Positions 1 through 14,906 of a stretch of 64,000 nucleotides of DNA are shown here, piece after piece; the first letter of the stretch is position 1; each line of letters starts with the position of its first letter. The stretch spans positions 35,496,167-35,560,166 of the forward strand of contig NC_079510.1 in assembly GCF_030052815.1 (NCBI RefSeq). Reading direction: 5' to 3'. The translations under genes and the position numbers were made by a program. The stretch comes from Hevea brasiliensis. Its lineage: Eukaryota > Streptophyta > Magnoliopsida > Malpighiales > Euphorbiaceae. The notes beneath the pieces were generated by a model that saw only the letters and a list, made by a program, of their open reading frames with translations, was not told the origin of the DNA and ran no database searches.

Positions 1-958
1 TAATGTCCAAGCAATATTTGCTGCAACTAAAGTGAGGAATAAAGACACCTTTCACTTTTTCACTACAAACGTGGATTAAGAAAGGTGTATTTAAAGTGGC
101 TTAGGATGCAACTTCAGGCCCTTAACTTTATAGGATCAAGGTTTAGCAATATGCCACTTTTTGATGCTTCAAAATACAAAGCAAAAGATACAGAAAAGGA
201 ACGTACTTTGAATAGAACATTTAAAGTATGTTTCTGATTGCTTAAAAGAGGCAAAGTTATTGTATCCCATAGAATGGAATTCTGGGACCCTTGACTCTGA
301 AAAAACATGGTTTCTGACGGGATAAAAGTTCTGAAAGTATTTAAGAGGGATAATGAGGTATCAAAGAAGTAAAGAGAGAACCTGGTGAATTGTGGCATAT
401 AGGAGAAAGATTTCCGTGAGCGTATGGTGAAGGGTTTGCAAATGGTGAAGGCTCTGTTTTCTCTTTTTTGAAGCATGTGTGCTTCTTGAGACTTTGGTCG
501 TCAAATAAGACCGCGTGCTGAAAGTGAAAAATAGAGTTTGATGGAGAAATGAGTAGGCCAAGATGGCCCAGTCCTGAAGCCCATCAATGATTTTTGCAGT
601 AATGCTGAAGCCATTCCCATCCCCCATTTATTAAATAAATAATAAATAAGGGCAGGTTAGTTTGACTTTGTAGGCTTGTAGCAGTTAAGATGTATATGCA
701 AATGCAATAAATCAGGTGCTTTAAATTTTCTTCTCCCTGATTTGTAATTTTCACCATTTTGTAAGCTACTTTTAATGGCAACTTATAGTTAAGCTCCTGC
801 TCAACTGCAGAGGTGAAGCCTTGAGCTCACCCTTGAAACTCTCAAATGAAGAGAAGGACAAAGGGCCACTTTATAAGTTCTACACTGTCATTACTTGATT
901 CCACGGCTTATTATGTTGATTGCTTGAGTAAAATTGAGCTCTTTGTTTAATATTGCAG

Positions 959-1156
959 TTGTTGACATATCTTCTCTTATCATCATCATCATCAGCTACT
1001 TTCCGTGTTGAGGACTGGGAGTCCAATTGGGGTAAGGACAAGTTCCCGGCAATGGCAAGATCATCTGTGGTATTGTCCTACCTGGCATTTATAGCCTTTG
1101 CTTTATGTTCTCTTGTAACTGGTCATACCCTTTTTACACCCTTACGTAGTTTGTAA
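959..1156 (+). CDS. CASP-like membrane protein (CASPL4A type), last exon only
   Basis: The reading frame opens directly after a TTGCAG splice acceptor (acceptor AG at 957-958) and ends at TAG, giving 65 residues. It contains the conserved C-terminal part of CASP-like proteins: a short run of serines, then RVEDWESNWGKDKFPAMA, then a hydrophobic segment of about 20 residues that would be the fourth membrane span. CASP-like proteins are four-helix plasma-membrane proteins related to the Casparian strip scaffold proteins; the WGKDKFP loop is typical of subgroup 4A. The earlier exons, with the proline-rich N-terminus and spans 1-3, are not recognisable in bases 1-958 and presumably lie upstream of the window behind a long intron. 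An isolated duplicated exon cannot be excluded. Family assignment is by motif recall. Confidence 0.75.
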   Translation: MLTYLLLSSSSSATFRVEDWESNWGKDKFPAMARSSVVLSYLAFIAFALCSLVTGHTLFTPLRSL

Positions 1157-2661
1157 TAGTTGCATACTATGATTTGTAATAGATTCTTATATTGGCAAGT
1201 AATCTTTATGCTTAGAAAATATTTCAAAATATGTACAGAAAAATGCCAGTGTGTCATCAATTGACATGTGGTTGCTATACTCTTGAGCAAGGGCAATCTT
1301 CGCAATTTTTCTGGAGATTTTAGCCTGATTATTGTTTCCTATGGTAAGATGGATCCACGTTCAGGTGGATGACTTGGGTTGAGTGAATGATCAAATGCTT
1401 GGAGAACTATACGTTTGTTGAAATAATTGGGTTGGTTCAATCAGTTTGCAGCAAAAGATGTTGTGAATTTTATCTTATCTAATCTTGTGGAATTTTTTTT
1501 TTTTGAAATATCATATATAAGAATACTTGCTGAAACTTTTTATTAATGGAACATAATACGGATATTATGATTTTCTCTCCTCTTTTTGATTCAAATTTGA
1601 ATAATATTATATTCAATTTGGTTTGGCTTGTTTAATGAACAGGTCAAGTTCGTGCCAAAGTTTATAGCTCATCTTACGAATGAGCTTAATACTGAAAAAA
1701 ATGCAGAAGAAAATCTACTGTTGAAAAGGAATTAGCGTAGAAGGAGCTGCAATTTTGTTTCGCAGATGACATGACGCCATGGTGAGGGGGAAGTGATTCT
1801 GCTTAGAAATGGAATTTAGCAATTTACCAAAGCAAGCATCATTGGTTGGTGGCAACTTTGCTTTGATGCAGATAGTGAGACATGTCAATTTCAACCCATT
1901 TACTAATCATAACATTTATCAGATGTTAACTACTGGATTAAGCAACTACTAATACTAGCAACTGGTGAGGAGAGGGTGGAAGTAGTTCACTTGCTGCCTG
2001 GTCAAATTCATAAACCCAATTGCAGGATAGTTGCAAAAACCATCTTCAAACCTGTGCTTATTTATAGCACTTTAGTGAGATTTAAGTGATTAAATTTAAA
2101 GCAGAAAGGAGAATCTTGTCACTGGTAGTTCACATTATAAGCAGAATGGTGTGGTGGTTAAAGTGGGAAGCCAAATGATGAATCTAAGTGGCGAGCATGA
2201 ATAATGATTATTTCTGTCATGTTACTGTAAAGGAATAACAAATTTTTTTTATTAATTCCATCAAATTAAAAATTTTTTAAATTAAAAAAAAACTTAAAAA
2301 TCTAATAAAGCAATTTTAAAAAAGTAATACAATTTAATTTCTGAGAAAGGAAAAAGGGTACAATTTAATTATATTTTTTTATGAGAAATAAATTAATCTT
2401 TAAATTATGTTTATGTTGATAAAATAGTCTTTTTATTAAAATTATTCATTAGTGAAGAAAACTATAAGAGTTTGATCATCACATTTTACTGTCTTAATAA
2501 TTTAGTATTTATAGTTTAATATTTATATTAATTTAATATTTTAAATTTGAATTGACTATTTGAATTATAGTTGACTAATCATAAATTTTAATAGAATGAA
2601 TATTTTATAAACTGATAATGAGCTCTTAAAAAATCCCATCAACAAGAACTTTCCTTCTTGG

Positions 2662-2666
<5 letters not shown>
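1157..2666. other. 3' flank of the CASPL gene, non-coding
   Basis: No convincing coding sequence is seen. The first few hundred bases may be 3' UTR of the CASP-like gene. A short open stretch after an acceptor-like AACAG near 1642 runs to a stop at about 1733, but it has no recognisable family. From about 2240 the sequence becomes strongly AT-rich. Confidence 0.5.

Positions 2667-2708
<42 letters not shown>
2667..2708. repeat. (TA)n microsatellite
   Basis: Uninterrupted TA dinucleotide run of about 21 units. Confidence 0.95.
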
Positions 2709-2709
<1 letters not shown>

Positions 2710-2910
2710 GTATTGGATGATTTATTTTTCCTTTGCTATATTTTGATGTTGGCCAATTTGATAATATCAACTATTTTAGTAGTGGTTAGTTATTAGATAT
2801 TAATTGTTAATAGATAGTTATTTATATAGTGATTTAAAGAAGAAGTATTTAGTAAAATTTTTTATTAAATTAATTGTTAAACCTACAAATAATAGTATCA
2901 TATTATTAAC

Positions 2911-3404
2911 TAGGGGTGAGCATTCGGTTCAAATAGAATCGAAACTGAATCGAATTAAATTATCAAAATTAAATTACTATATTTTAAAATCGAACCGAAT
3001 CAAAATAAATGAAAAATTGAATTCAAACGAATCGCTCTTTTGATTCGGTTCAGTTCAAACCGATCGGTTTTGAATTTTACTTATTTTTTAATTTAGACTT
3101 GATTTTCAAGTTATTTGGTTTGATTTTAACCTTAGTTTGAACCTAATAACATTAATTAATGAAATTAAGCAATTTATATGTATAAAATTACATATAGTTC
3201 ATAAATTTTTCATAAAAATAAATTAATTCAAAAAAAATATTCGGCTCGATTCAGTTCAAATCGATTTTTTTAAAAATTAAACCGAACCAAAATAATCGAA
3301 ATTTTTATATACAAAATCGAACTGAATTATATCAAAAATCAAACCGAATTACTAAATTAAGACGGTTCTGTTTTTCTGTTTAAACTGAATAGTGCTTACC
3401 CCTA
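2911..3404. mobile_element. hAT-type MITE with 8-bp target duplication
   Basis: A 494-bp non-coding element starts TAGGGGTGAGC and ends GCTTACCCCTA, an inverted pair with one mismatch. The 8-bp sequence TTATTAAC lies at both 2903-2910 and 3405-3412. An 8-bp duplication and a TAGGGGTG terminus are the signature of plant hAT non-autonomous elements. The interior carries many copies of the CGGTTCAGTTCAA / TTGAACCGAA type motif in both directions. Related copies lie at 12524-12984, near 42.0 kb, near 44.8 kb and from 63056. Confidence 0.85.
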
Positions 3405-3412
3405 TTATTAAC

Positions 3413-7045
<3,633 letters not shown>

Positions 7046-7619
7046 GCAGGACAGAAAGAAAATAAATTGCTCATAAGTTATAAATATAATAATCTCAATA
7101 TTCAGGGGCGTCCGATAAAGTGTAATAAATCAAAGAATAAATTGATAATTTCTATTATACTTGATTGAATGTAATTTGCTAAGTTTCCTGTCACATAAGT
7201 TACTTTCCTGCACAAAAGAAATAGCACTTTTCGAAAAGTTAGTTTGATAATATAAATTAATTTAAAATCTAAAAAATAATAATAATAAAAAATAATAATA
7301 ACCAAACTAACCCAAAACCCAAAAAAAAAAAAATTCAACTTAGAAATTGAAACCATAAAACATATATGAATCCGAAAAAAAAAATTCTATATTTTGTTTT
7401 CTTCATTGTCTTCCTCTCCAAATTAAATTCACAACCAAAAACTAAAAAACAAAAAATATTCATGTATGTTGTATGAAATATTCTATTACTTATATAATAA
7501 AGATTTTTGATAAATTTATTTTATTATTTTATTTAATGTTCTTATTATATTTTTATAAAAAAAAGAAAAAAAAATTTTGAAAAGCCACCCTAAATGTTTG
7601 AGACATTTCAAAACATATA

Positions 7620-7627
7620 ATAATAAC

Positions 7628-7695
<68 letters not shown>
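7620..7695. repeat. (AAT)n microsatellite
   Basis: About 25 near-perfect AAT units. Confidence 0.95.
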
Positions 7696-7697
<2 letters not shown>

Positions 7698-7814
7698 TTC
7701 AAATATCTCAACTAATCCCAAATATAATAATAAAATAAATTTATTTAAAATCTTTATTATATAATTAATAAAATAACACTAAGCCTAAAAATGTCTTTTA
7801 TTAAATTAAAATGC

Positions 7815-7886
<72 letters not shown>
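7815..7886. repeat. (AAT)n microsatellite
   Basis: About 23 AAT units. This is the second array within 200 bp of the first, with AT-rich sequence between them. Confidence 0.95.
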
Positions 7887-7887
<1 letters not shown>

Positions 7888-10415
7888 TATTTCGATTCAT
7901 TCCTCCCAATTACCAATAAATAGTATTACATTAATGTACCCAAATTCAGTAGTAAAAAATTTTAAATTTAAAACTTTTAAAGCAAATCTCAAAATGTGTT
8001 AAAAATATTAAAATACTTAAGTTAATAAATTTTCTTAAATTTCTAAAATATTACATTATGTGATTAGTGTAAATATACTGTTATTAGTATAAATATTTGA
8101 AATTTACTAAATTTTTATTAGAAAAGGTGAAATTATGAGAGATGTGAGGAAAGAGAAATATTTTTTTTTTTTCAATTTTTTGTAACCTATAAATCTATAA
8201 TTACAGGTAGCAGAAATTTTATGTTTACTTAAACTGAAGTTGAGTGATTGTGAGTAAAATTTAGCCCAAATTAATATAAAAATTTACATATTTAATTACA
8301 ATAACTTTAATGGTACGCATTTGAAATTAAATGATTAAAAAAAAAGTGACTTGATTAGAATAACCTATGAAGTTTAGTGCCAGTGAATAATCCTATGTTT
8401 AAGTGAAGGTTGCTTTGAAGGCATTCTAGAGAATAACAAAAGGCAGAGGAAAGCATGTCAATTTTTAACATATTCCATGAACAATAAGATAGTATCTTGT
8501 CCCTTAATTTTGACAATTGTTTCATCACAATTTCTTAACTTCAATTTATGTCTTGAAATTACTTAAATTTCTACTTAATACCATCCAAAATTCCAATGAC
8601 AACATTTTGTTGAGTACTTCGATCAGAAGCTAATCTGGACGTGCATAAGTGGATTACACACAATAAAAAAAAATAATTTAGGATTTGATTTGTTTAAAGA
8701 TAAAGGAAAAAATTGATAAAATAAAAGAGTCAACAGTGATCTTTTAACCATAATTAGAGAGACTATTCTCTTCATGTGATAGAGAGAGAAATATTCTTTA
8801 TCGTGTCTAATCCATGTAGGCATTTTAGATTAATTTTTTATTGGAGTGCCCAACAAAATCTGGCAAGATAGACTTTGATGATATTAAATTAAACGAATAC
8901 AAATTAAAGTTAAGAGAGATATACGGTGATGAAGTAATCTCATATTTGAGAAATTGTAGATGAAATTAAGCTTATATCTTCTGTGGGCTATAGAGGTAAT
9001 AATTTCTTGAAATGACAGTATTACAGAAGTTTTTTTGGCTCATCCAAAGTAATAAATGATTAGTTACTACTGGAAAATAATATCTGAATATAATATTTTA
9101 ATTATATATATTTATATATATTTTTTTCTTGTAAAAATATTATGTTGTATTTATTTTATTATTCTTATTAATAAATTACCAAATTTTCTAAAAAAACAAC
9201 GTCCCACTGCTCTCAATACAAAATTACTTTATTCCTTTATTTAATTTAAAATATAATTAAAAATGTAATGTTTATTCTTAATTAACACAGATTTCAAAAA
9301 TTCATTAAACCTTCATTTTCCTGTTATGAAATTGTAAGATTAATTAATCATATTTTAATGATTTTCTTTCGGTTGATAAAAAGAATAAGTAATAAAACAT
9401 TCATAAGATTAATTCAAGGATCTTCATTCATGATCTGCATGTCCTCCAATTACTATCCATTATTTTGTTAATTGTTGGTAACCTCCTCTACAGCAGTAAC
9501 CTCTATCATGAACTTTCCATCATTTAATTAATTTCCTCTTAATAAATATGTAATAATCTCTCAAAAATAATTAATAATACTTATTTCATGCCTCATAATT
9601 AGATTAATATATTTAAATTAATTAAATAAATTTTACAAAAAATTAATTTAATTAATCATAACTTTAAAAAAAATTAAAGATCTGATTTAATTATTTTTAT
9701 TGCAAACAAAAACATAAACATGTTTAAATTATCATTGTAATTTGGACTTTATAAAAAAAATATTTAATTTAATTCTAATAATTTAGTATCATAATATGGA
9801 TTATTATAATGTTTGTGGTGAATAAATTGAATTTTTTTTTGAGACGGATGATGCGGCCGTCATTAATTCTAAAGCTGACAAATGTCGTCGCTAATTCATC
9901 GATATTTTGCAAAGAGCATCAAATGAATTTCCCTCCTTGAAGGTGGAGCTGATCAATGTTTATCGTTAACCCTATGAAACCCTAATTTCCTTGGCTGTAG
10001 AAGCCCAAACCCACATCCCAAGCTCCCTTTTTATTATTACAATCGAAGACAAAGGCTTACTGTCAATGCATATTCCATTGTTATTCCTCTTACAAAAATA
10101 GAATTGAGAATCGTAAAGTAAGGCAGGCTGGCTTGGTACAGAAATTGAAATGGAATAAGCACATGAACTCAGCTAATAAATAAGTTGAATTCGATTTATT
10201 TTTAAGCAGCTTGTACAATCACACATATAGTAGCACATAAATTTAGTTCTACAAGGCATTGCGATATATATATATTTCCAATTTATTAATTACTATCTTA
10301 AATATTGGATAATCTTGAAGTCCTTGCTTCTACTAATCAACACACGTAAATATATCTCCTATGTGTTGATCGATTAAGTTAGTTTCATTGGTGTAGGAAT
10401 TAACATCCATTTCCT

Positions 10416-13141
10416 CTAGGAGTCCAAGCACCAACAATAGTAATCAGACCTTGATATTGCAAGCATTTCTTCAGGGCTCATCCTTTCAAGCTCAGCTTGC
10501 CTCCATGAAGCGAAATTGTTTCGATTTTGTGGGTCTGAAGCAAGTGGGTAAATTTCTACTGTATGTCTTTGGGATCTCATTCTCATGTAAAGCCTCATTG
10601 TTGCAACACAATCCTCATAAGGATCTTGTAGGCCAGTTTGAATTTCATACCTGTACATTAAAATATTTAGGCACACTAAATATGTAAGGGAAACTTAAGA
10701 GAAGAAGAGAAGGAAAAAAGAAAAGAAAAGAAAAGAAAAGAAAAAAAATATTACATACCCAAGATAGGCCTGTGTTAGGTACTTGAGTGAGTTGCTGAGC
10801 TTGCTTGTTTTCATCAATGGAGGATATTTTGCTGTATCCCTGCAATGGAATCCATCCAAGATGCTTTTACATTAGTGGGTTTCTCAAAAAAAAAAAAAGG
10901 AATATATATATATATATATATATATATTATTACCTGATCATTACAGCAGGATATTCTAGTTGGAGACGATCAAGATCATGGTCCAAACCATGACCCACAA
11001 GAATCCTTGCTTTTCCTCCTTTGGGTCGAATTTTCCACATCGGTTCTCCATTGCATAGGAAGTTTTGAATCTTGGACTGAACCAGCTTCAGTGGCATTGC
11101 ATCCCTCAGATATTCAGGCCGAATGCCTGTGCTTTCGTGCCTACAAAATATTGCAAGAATAAATCAAGACTCTTGTTAATCCTTTTTATTCATTTTGGCT
11201 CTGATTAAAAACTCAAATTCAAGACGACTCTGATACGAGGAAGTTAAAAATTATTGGTAGATTGACATTTAGATTCTATTTGATTTAATTCTATGCTAAA
11301 ATTTATTTCATTTGTAAATGAATTTCATGATATGATTTATTTATAAATGAATTTTTTTATTTGGTACATTTTATATTAAATATGAAATTCATTTCAAATA
11401 AAATGAATTTGGGAATAAATAAAATAAAATAAGATAATATATAATAAGAGGATAATTTTATCACTTAATATATATATAATTTTAAGTTTGAAATTCATTT
11501 GTAAATTCCATAATTTTTTTATAGAATTTGGTTTAGTTATAATAATGCTATAGAATTTATTATTGAAAATTTCAAATAAATTTTCATTTAAACCACATAC
11601 TAAAATTTAGATGTACAAATGAATTCTACAAAATTTTATGAAATTCATTTATACCAAATACTACCTTACTTGATATTAACATTTATATAAGAAATATTGA
11701 TACCTGTAGTTGGTAACAGGAATTGGTGGTTTGACATAAGTGTGGAAGATAATATTTTCATTCTCATCAATGAGGCAAACCCTTCCACAAAGGTCTAGAG
11801 TGCCATCACTGCCTCCTCCCACCATTTTGCAAGCGAGAGCAACAACTTGATGACCTATTGTGTAACCATTATCAATTGTCAAGTTGTCTCGCAGGCCTAA
11901 ATTGGACATGCGAGCACTTAGTCCCTAGACCATACAACAAAAACCAGGAAACTTTATTAGTTAGCAAATTAAAAGAGCTTAAGTCATTGATTAATATGAA
12001 AGTTTACTAGTAACAATTTATAAGGGTGAAGATGATCAATACAGCATTAAGATTTGATAGTTGGCATCTTTCTTGATGAATCATGCAAGAACTATAGCTA
12101 TCGAAGATGCTTAAGCAAAATTTACATCCTCGGATACTGAAAATATTTCTGCATTCTTGTTTAGGCAATGGCCCTGTAGAAGCAAATTAAACCCTTGAAA
12201 TTACCCTTATAATCAGAGAAAACTGGAGAATATTATCTGAGTGAGGAGAATTTACGATTGTAAATTTACCTATAAGATGTTCCCTTAAGGATTCAAAAGA
12301 TCTGCAGTGTTTCTTACAGATTCCACACATGGGTTCATGAACTGAATGATAGGAGATTCTCATGTGCTCCAGTAGGTGCTCCATTCTGTTGAATTGTCTG
12401 AAGCAAGCTGCACACTTGTTCCTGCATATGGTAATAATATTAGAGTCATACACTGCATAATAGCGTCATTAGAATCATGCATGTAGAGGACCCTCATCCG
12501 TGGTGAAAATTTTCACCATTGTATAGGAGTGAGCAGATTTCGGTCTGAACTAAAAAACCAAACCGAACCGAGTTAATTTGGTTCAATTAGTTCGGTTTTA
12601 AAATTCAATCGGTTTGATTCAGTTTATAAATTTTGATAATTTTAGTTAATCGATTTGATTCGATTATTTTCATAAAAAATTAAAAAAAAAAAGAACCGAA
12701 CTGAAGTTACTAATATATATATATCAAGGAAACCCTAAGATTTTTTAGTTCTGATTTTTAAGTTTTTTTTTTTTATGTTTTTGTTATTGAGATTTAATAT
12801 TGAAAATATGAAATCTTACAAAATTCGGTTTGATCAGTTTAAAACTGAGCCGAACTGATATTTATCGGTTTGGTTCAGTTCGATTGTGATCGGTTTGGTT
12901 CGATTTTTAAATTCTTAATTTTTAATTTTCGGTTTTATCAATTTGGTTCGATTTGGAACCGAACCGACTATTTGCACACCCCTGCCATTGTATACCTAAT
13001 ACATAACTCGTCCATTAACCTTCTAAAAGAAAATAATGTAAATTGAATGTGCACATCCTTGTGCGTGCAGAGAAGAGAAAGTGAGAGAGGCAGAAGGAGA
13101 GAGCACCTTAAAGTCTCAGATGACACATTTCTAGAATCCAT
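10416..13141 (-). CDS. C2H2 zinc-finger / DEDDh exonuclease-fold protein (RNA exonuclease 4 / AEN-like), seven exons
   Basis: Exons on the minus strand: 13141-13107, 12421-12270, 12173-12043, 11924-11704, 11140-10934, 10839-10759 and 10650-10416. All junctions are GT-AG and every phase matches, giving 353 residues from MDSRNVSSETL to WCLDS. Residues about 14-60 hold paired Cys/His motifs (KCAACF...EHLLEHM, MCGICKKHC...LREHLIG) and a third cysteine-rich motif (GCKFC...HQERC) lies near 80-100. From about 130 comes an exonuclease fold: QVVALACKMVGGG, a GHGLDHDL motif near 229-236, and LGYEIQTGLQDPYEDC near 275-290. Active REXO4/AEN relatives have D-x-E in the first motif and H in the third. Here A137, K139 and Q284 occupy those places, while D235 and D289 remain, so nuclease activity is doubtful. 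My recollection is that Arabidopsis relatives (At3g27970, At5g40310) look similar. Introns hold two MITEs. Confidence 0.92.
10711..10747. repeat. (GAAAA)n purine tract in intron 6
   Basis: Tandem GAAAA units. On the coding (minus) strand this is a pyrimidine tract in the last intron of the exonuclease-like gene. Confidence 0.8.
11256..11665. mobile_element. MITE-like inverted-repeat insertion in exonuclease intron 4
   Basis: About 410 bp opening with GGTAG and closing with CTACC. The two halves are imperfect inverted copies: ATTTCATTTGTAAATGAATTTC-like words occur in both orientations. It fills most of the intron between exons 4 and 5. No certain target duplication was found. Confidence 0.45.
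12524..12984. mobile_element. hAT-type MITE inside exonuclease intron 1, 8-bp target duplication
   Basis: A 461-bp element starts TAGGAGTGAGCA and ends TGCACACCCCTG. It is flanked on both sides by CCATTGTA (12516-12523 and 12985-12992). It has the same family look as 2911-3404, with many GGTTCGGTT / AACCGAACC words. It lies between coding exons 1 and 2 of the exonuclease-like gene, leaving the splice sites intact. Confidence 0.87.
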
Positions 13142-13226
13142 GAGAGTTGTGGATGTAGAAGTGTTAATCTTGAAAATTTATGTAGATAAGAGAATTTAAG
13201 TTGAGGAGTTGAGCAATGCAGGCTCG

Positions 13227-13234
13227 TATTTATA
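13227..13234 (-). promoter_or_regulatory. TATA box of the exonuclease-like gene
   Basis: TATAAATA on the minus strand, about 86 bases upstream of the ATG (13141). This implies a 5' UTR of roughly 55-60 bases. Position and sequence fit a plant core promoter; the start site is inferred. Confidence 0.6.
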
Positions 13235-13244
13235 GCAGCAGAAG

Positions 13245-14364
13245 AAAAAGCTTTTCTTCCAAGTTGCAGCAAGAGGTCGAATCCTCAAGTCCATACATGA
13301 CACCCTGATTTTTAGAGCCTTTCTTACTTTAAAATAAATGGTTGCAACATGGTAACATTCGTCGTAATCCTAAAGCTTTAATGGTCCACTGCTCAACTTT
13401 ATGATTCTGTTTCCTTTCGTTTTGACTACTTTTCAATTTTCATTTTCCCAAAAAATAAAAATTAAATGAATAAATAAAAATATAAAATTATTAAGAATAT
13501 TATTAAAAAAATATATACTCTATCTCTGTTGTATAAAAATAGACTTATTTTTTCTATTTGTCTTAAATTATAAGTGACTTTATATTTTTAAAATAACAGT
13601 TTATTTATTAATTAATTAATATATTCTAATTTGATATATTTTTTTCTGCTATTTAAGATTTTTAACAAAAATTAAGAAAATAATTAAATTACTTAAAATT
13701 ATAATAAAATTCTTTATAATTTAAGTAAATTACTCTTTATCTCGTTTAATTAAGAGAGAGAAGAATGTGATAAAATGAGTTATAAAAAATTATAAAAATA
13801 ATTATTATACTTAATAAAGATATAGATAAAATTAAAAATTTTAATCAATACACTTAATTTTATAAAGTGATATACAATTTTAAATAAAATAATTTTTTTA
13901 AAAATAACAGATAAAATTGAACTAAAATGCTTAAAAATCACATGAAAATTTTGTGGTTATGTATAAATGTATCTGCTTTGCTTATTATAAGTGTCTTATC
14001 ACAAGAGGTTCTTTTTACGGTGACAGTGTTTTCAAGGAGTGACTGTCACTCACAATCAAAGCGAATTAATAATGAATAATTTATTATTAAATTTATTCTA
14101 TTGTAGACTAAAATAATCTAACATTAAATAATAGAGATTTCAATTTAGGACAAGTTTACAATATCAGATTAAAAGTATTGTTAGAATTTAATTTTTAAAT
14201 AGAATTTCTTGTAGATTTTAATCAAAATCTAAATTCATAAACTTATTATTATTTCCTTTTTTGAAAATTTTTAGAAATGATGAAGATTGTCAGAACTTTA
14301 ATCCTCACTTCCCACATGATGAGATAAACACTTACATAACTAAACTATTAACCCCATAAAAATT
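13245..14364. other. AT-rich intergenic region
   Basis: Upstream flank of the exonuclease-like gene. No coding sequence recognised. Confidence 0.5.
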
Positions 14365-14554
14365 ATGTTTGGTAAAGCACAATATAATGTGATAAAATTA
14401 ATTACGTAATATAATTAAAATTATAATATAATATAATATAATTATTATTATATTTATTTATTTGGTTACAAAATAAAAATATAAATAATGCAATGCAATG
14501 TAATGATAATTTTATTTTAATATTTAATTTATTTAAAAGATTAATAACAAGTGG

Positions 14555-14850
14555 TAATGATTCTAGTGATTAGTAAGTGACTGGTAGTGATGGCTAAGTG
14601 ATGGTTGTGGTGATGGCGACAATAGTAGTTAGATGGTAGCGGTGGTGATAAGGTATGGCAGTGGTGGTGTTTGTGGCTAGATGGTGGTAGATGTAATAAT
14701 AGCTAAGTAGTAATAATGGTGGTCAAGTGATGGTAATAGCGATGGTGGTAACGAGATGATAGTTGTGGTTGTTGTGGTGATGATAATGGTGACAGAATAG
14801 GAGTGTCGTAGTGATAATGGTAGTGGTGGCCGAGTAATGGTAATAGTATT
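14555..14850. repeat. Degenerate GTGATGGTGGT minisatellite
   Basis: Purine/T-rich imperfect tandem words (GTGGTGATGG, GATGGTGGT, AATGGTGGT) on the plus strand. The minus-strand His/Tyr-rich ORF here is a by-product of the repeat. It lies inside the older TIR element. Confidence 0.75.
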
Positions 14851-14906
14851 AACAATAAATAAAAAAATTTAAAATAAGTAATCATAATTATGTCCATTTT
14901 TATATG

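Larger units (their letters stand above)
7067..10415. other. AT-rich intergenic region
   Basis: No gene recognised. It holds two long AAT trinucleotide arrays and short A/T runs. It lies between the 3' ends of the convergent reductase and exonuclease-like genes, so the terminal few hundred bases on each side may be 3' UTR. Confidence 0.55.

Noticed and set aside
114..476. 120-codon minus-strand ORF at the left end
   Set aside because: Low-complexity Phe/Ser/Leu composition, no family resemblance, and it lies where a CASPL intron or upstream flank is expected.
1643..1733. Possible extra exon after an AACAG acceptor (VKFVPKFIAHLTNELNTE...)
   Set aside because: The CASPL frame already ends at 1156 where the family ends; no matching donor in frame and no known family.
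2804..3043. 79-codon plus-strand ORF
   Set aside because: Runs across the left end of the hAT MITE; not a protein.
14703..14897. His/Tyr-rich minus-strand ORF
   Set aside because: Translation of the degenerate GTGATGG minisatellite.
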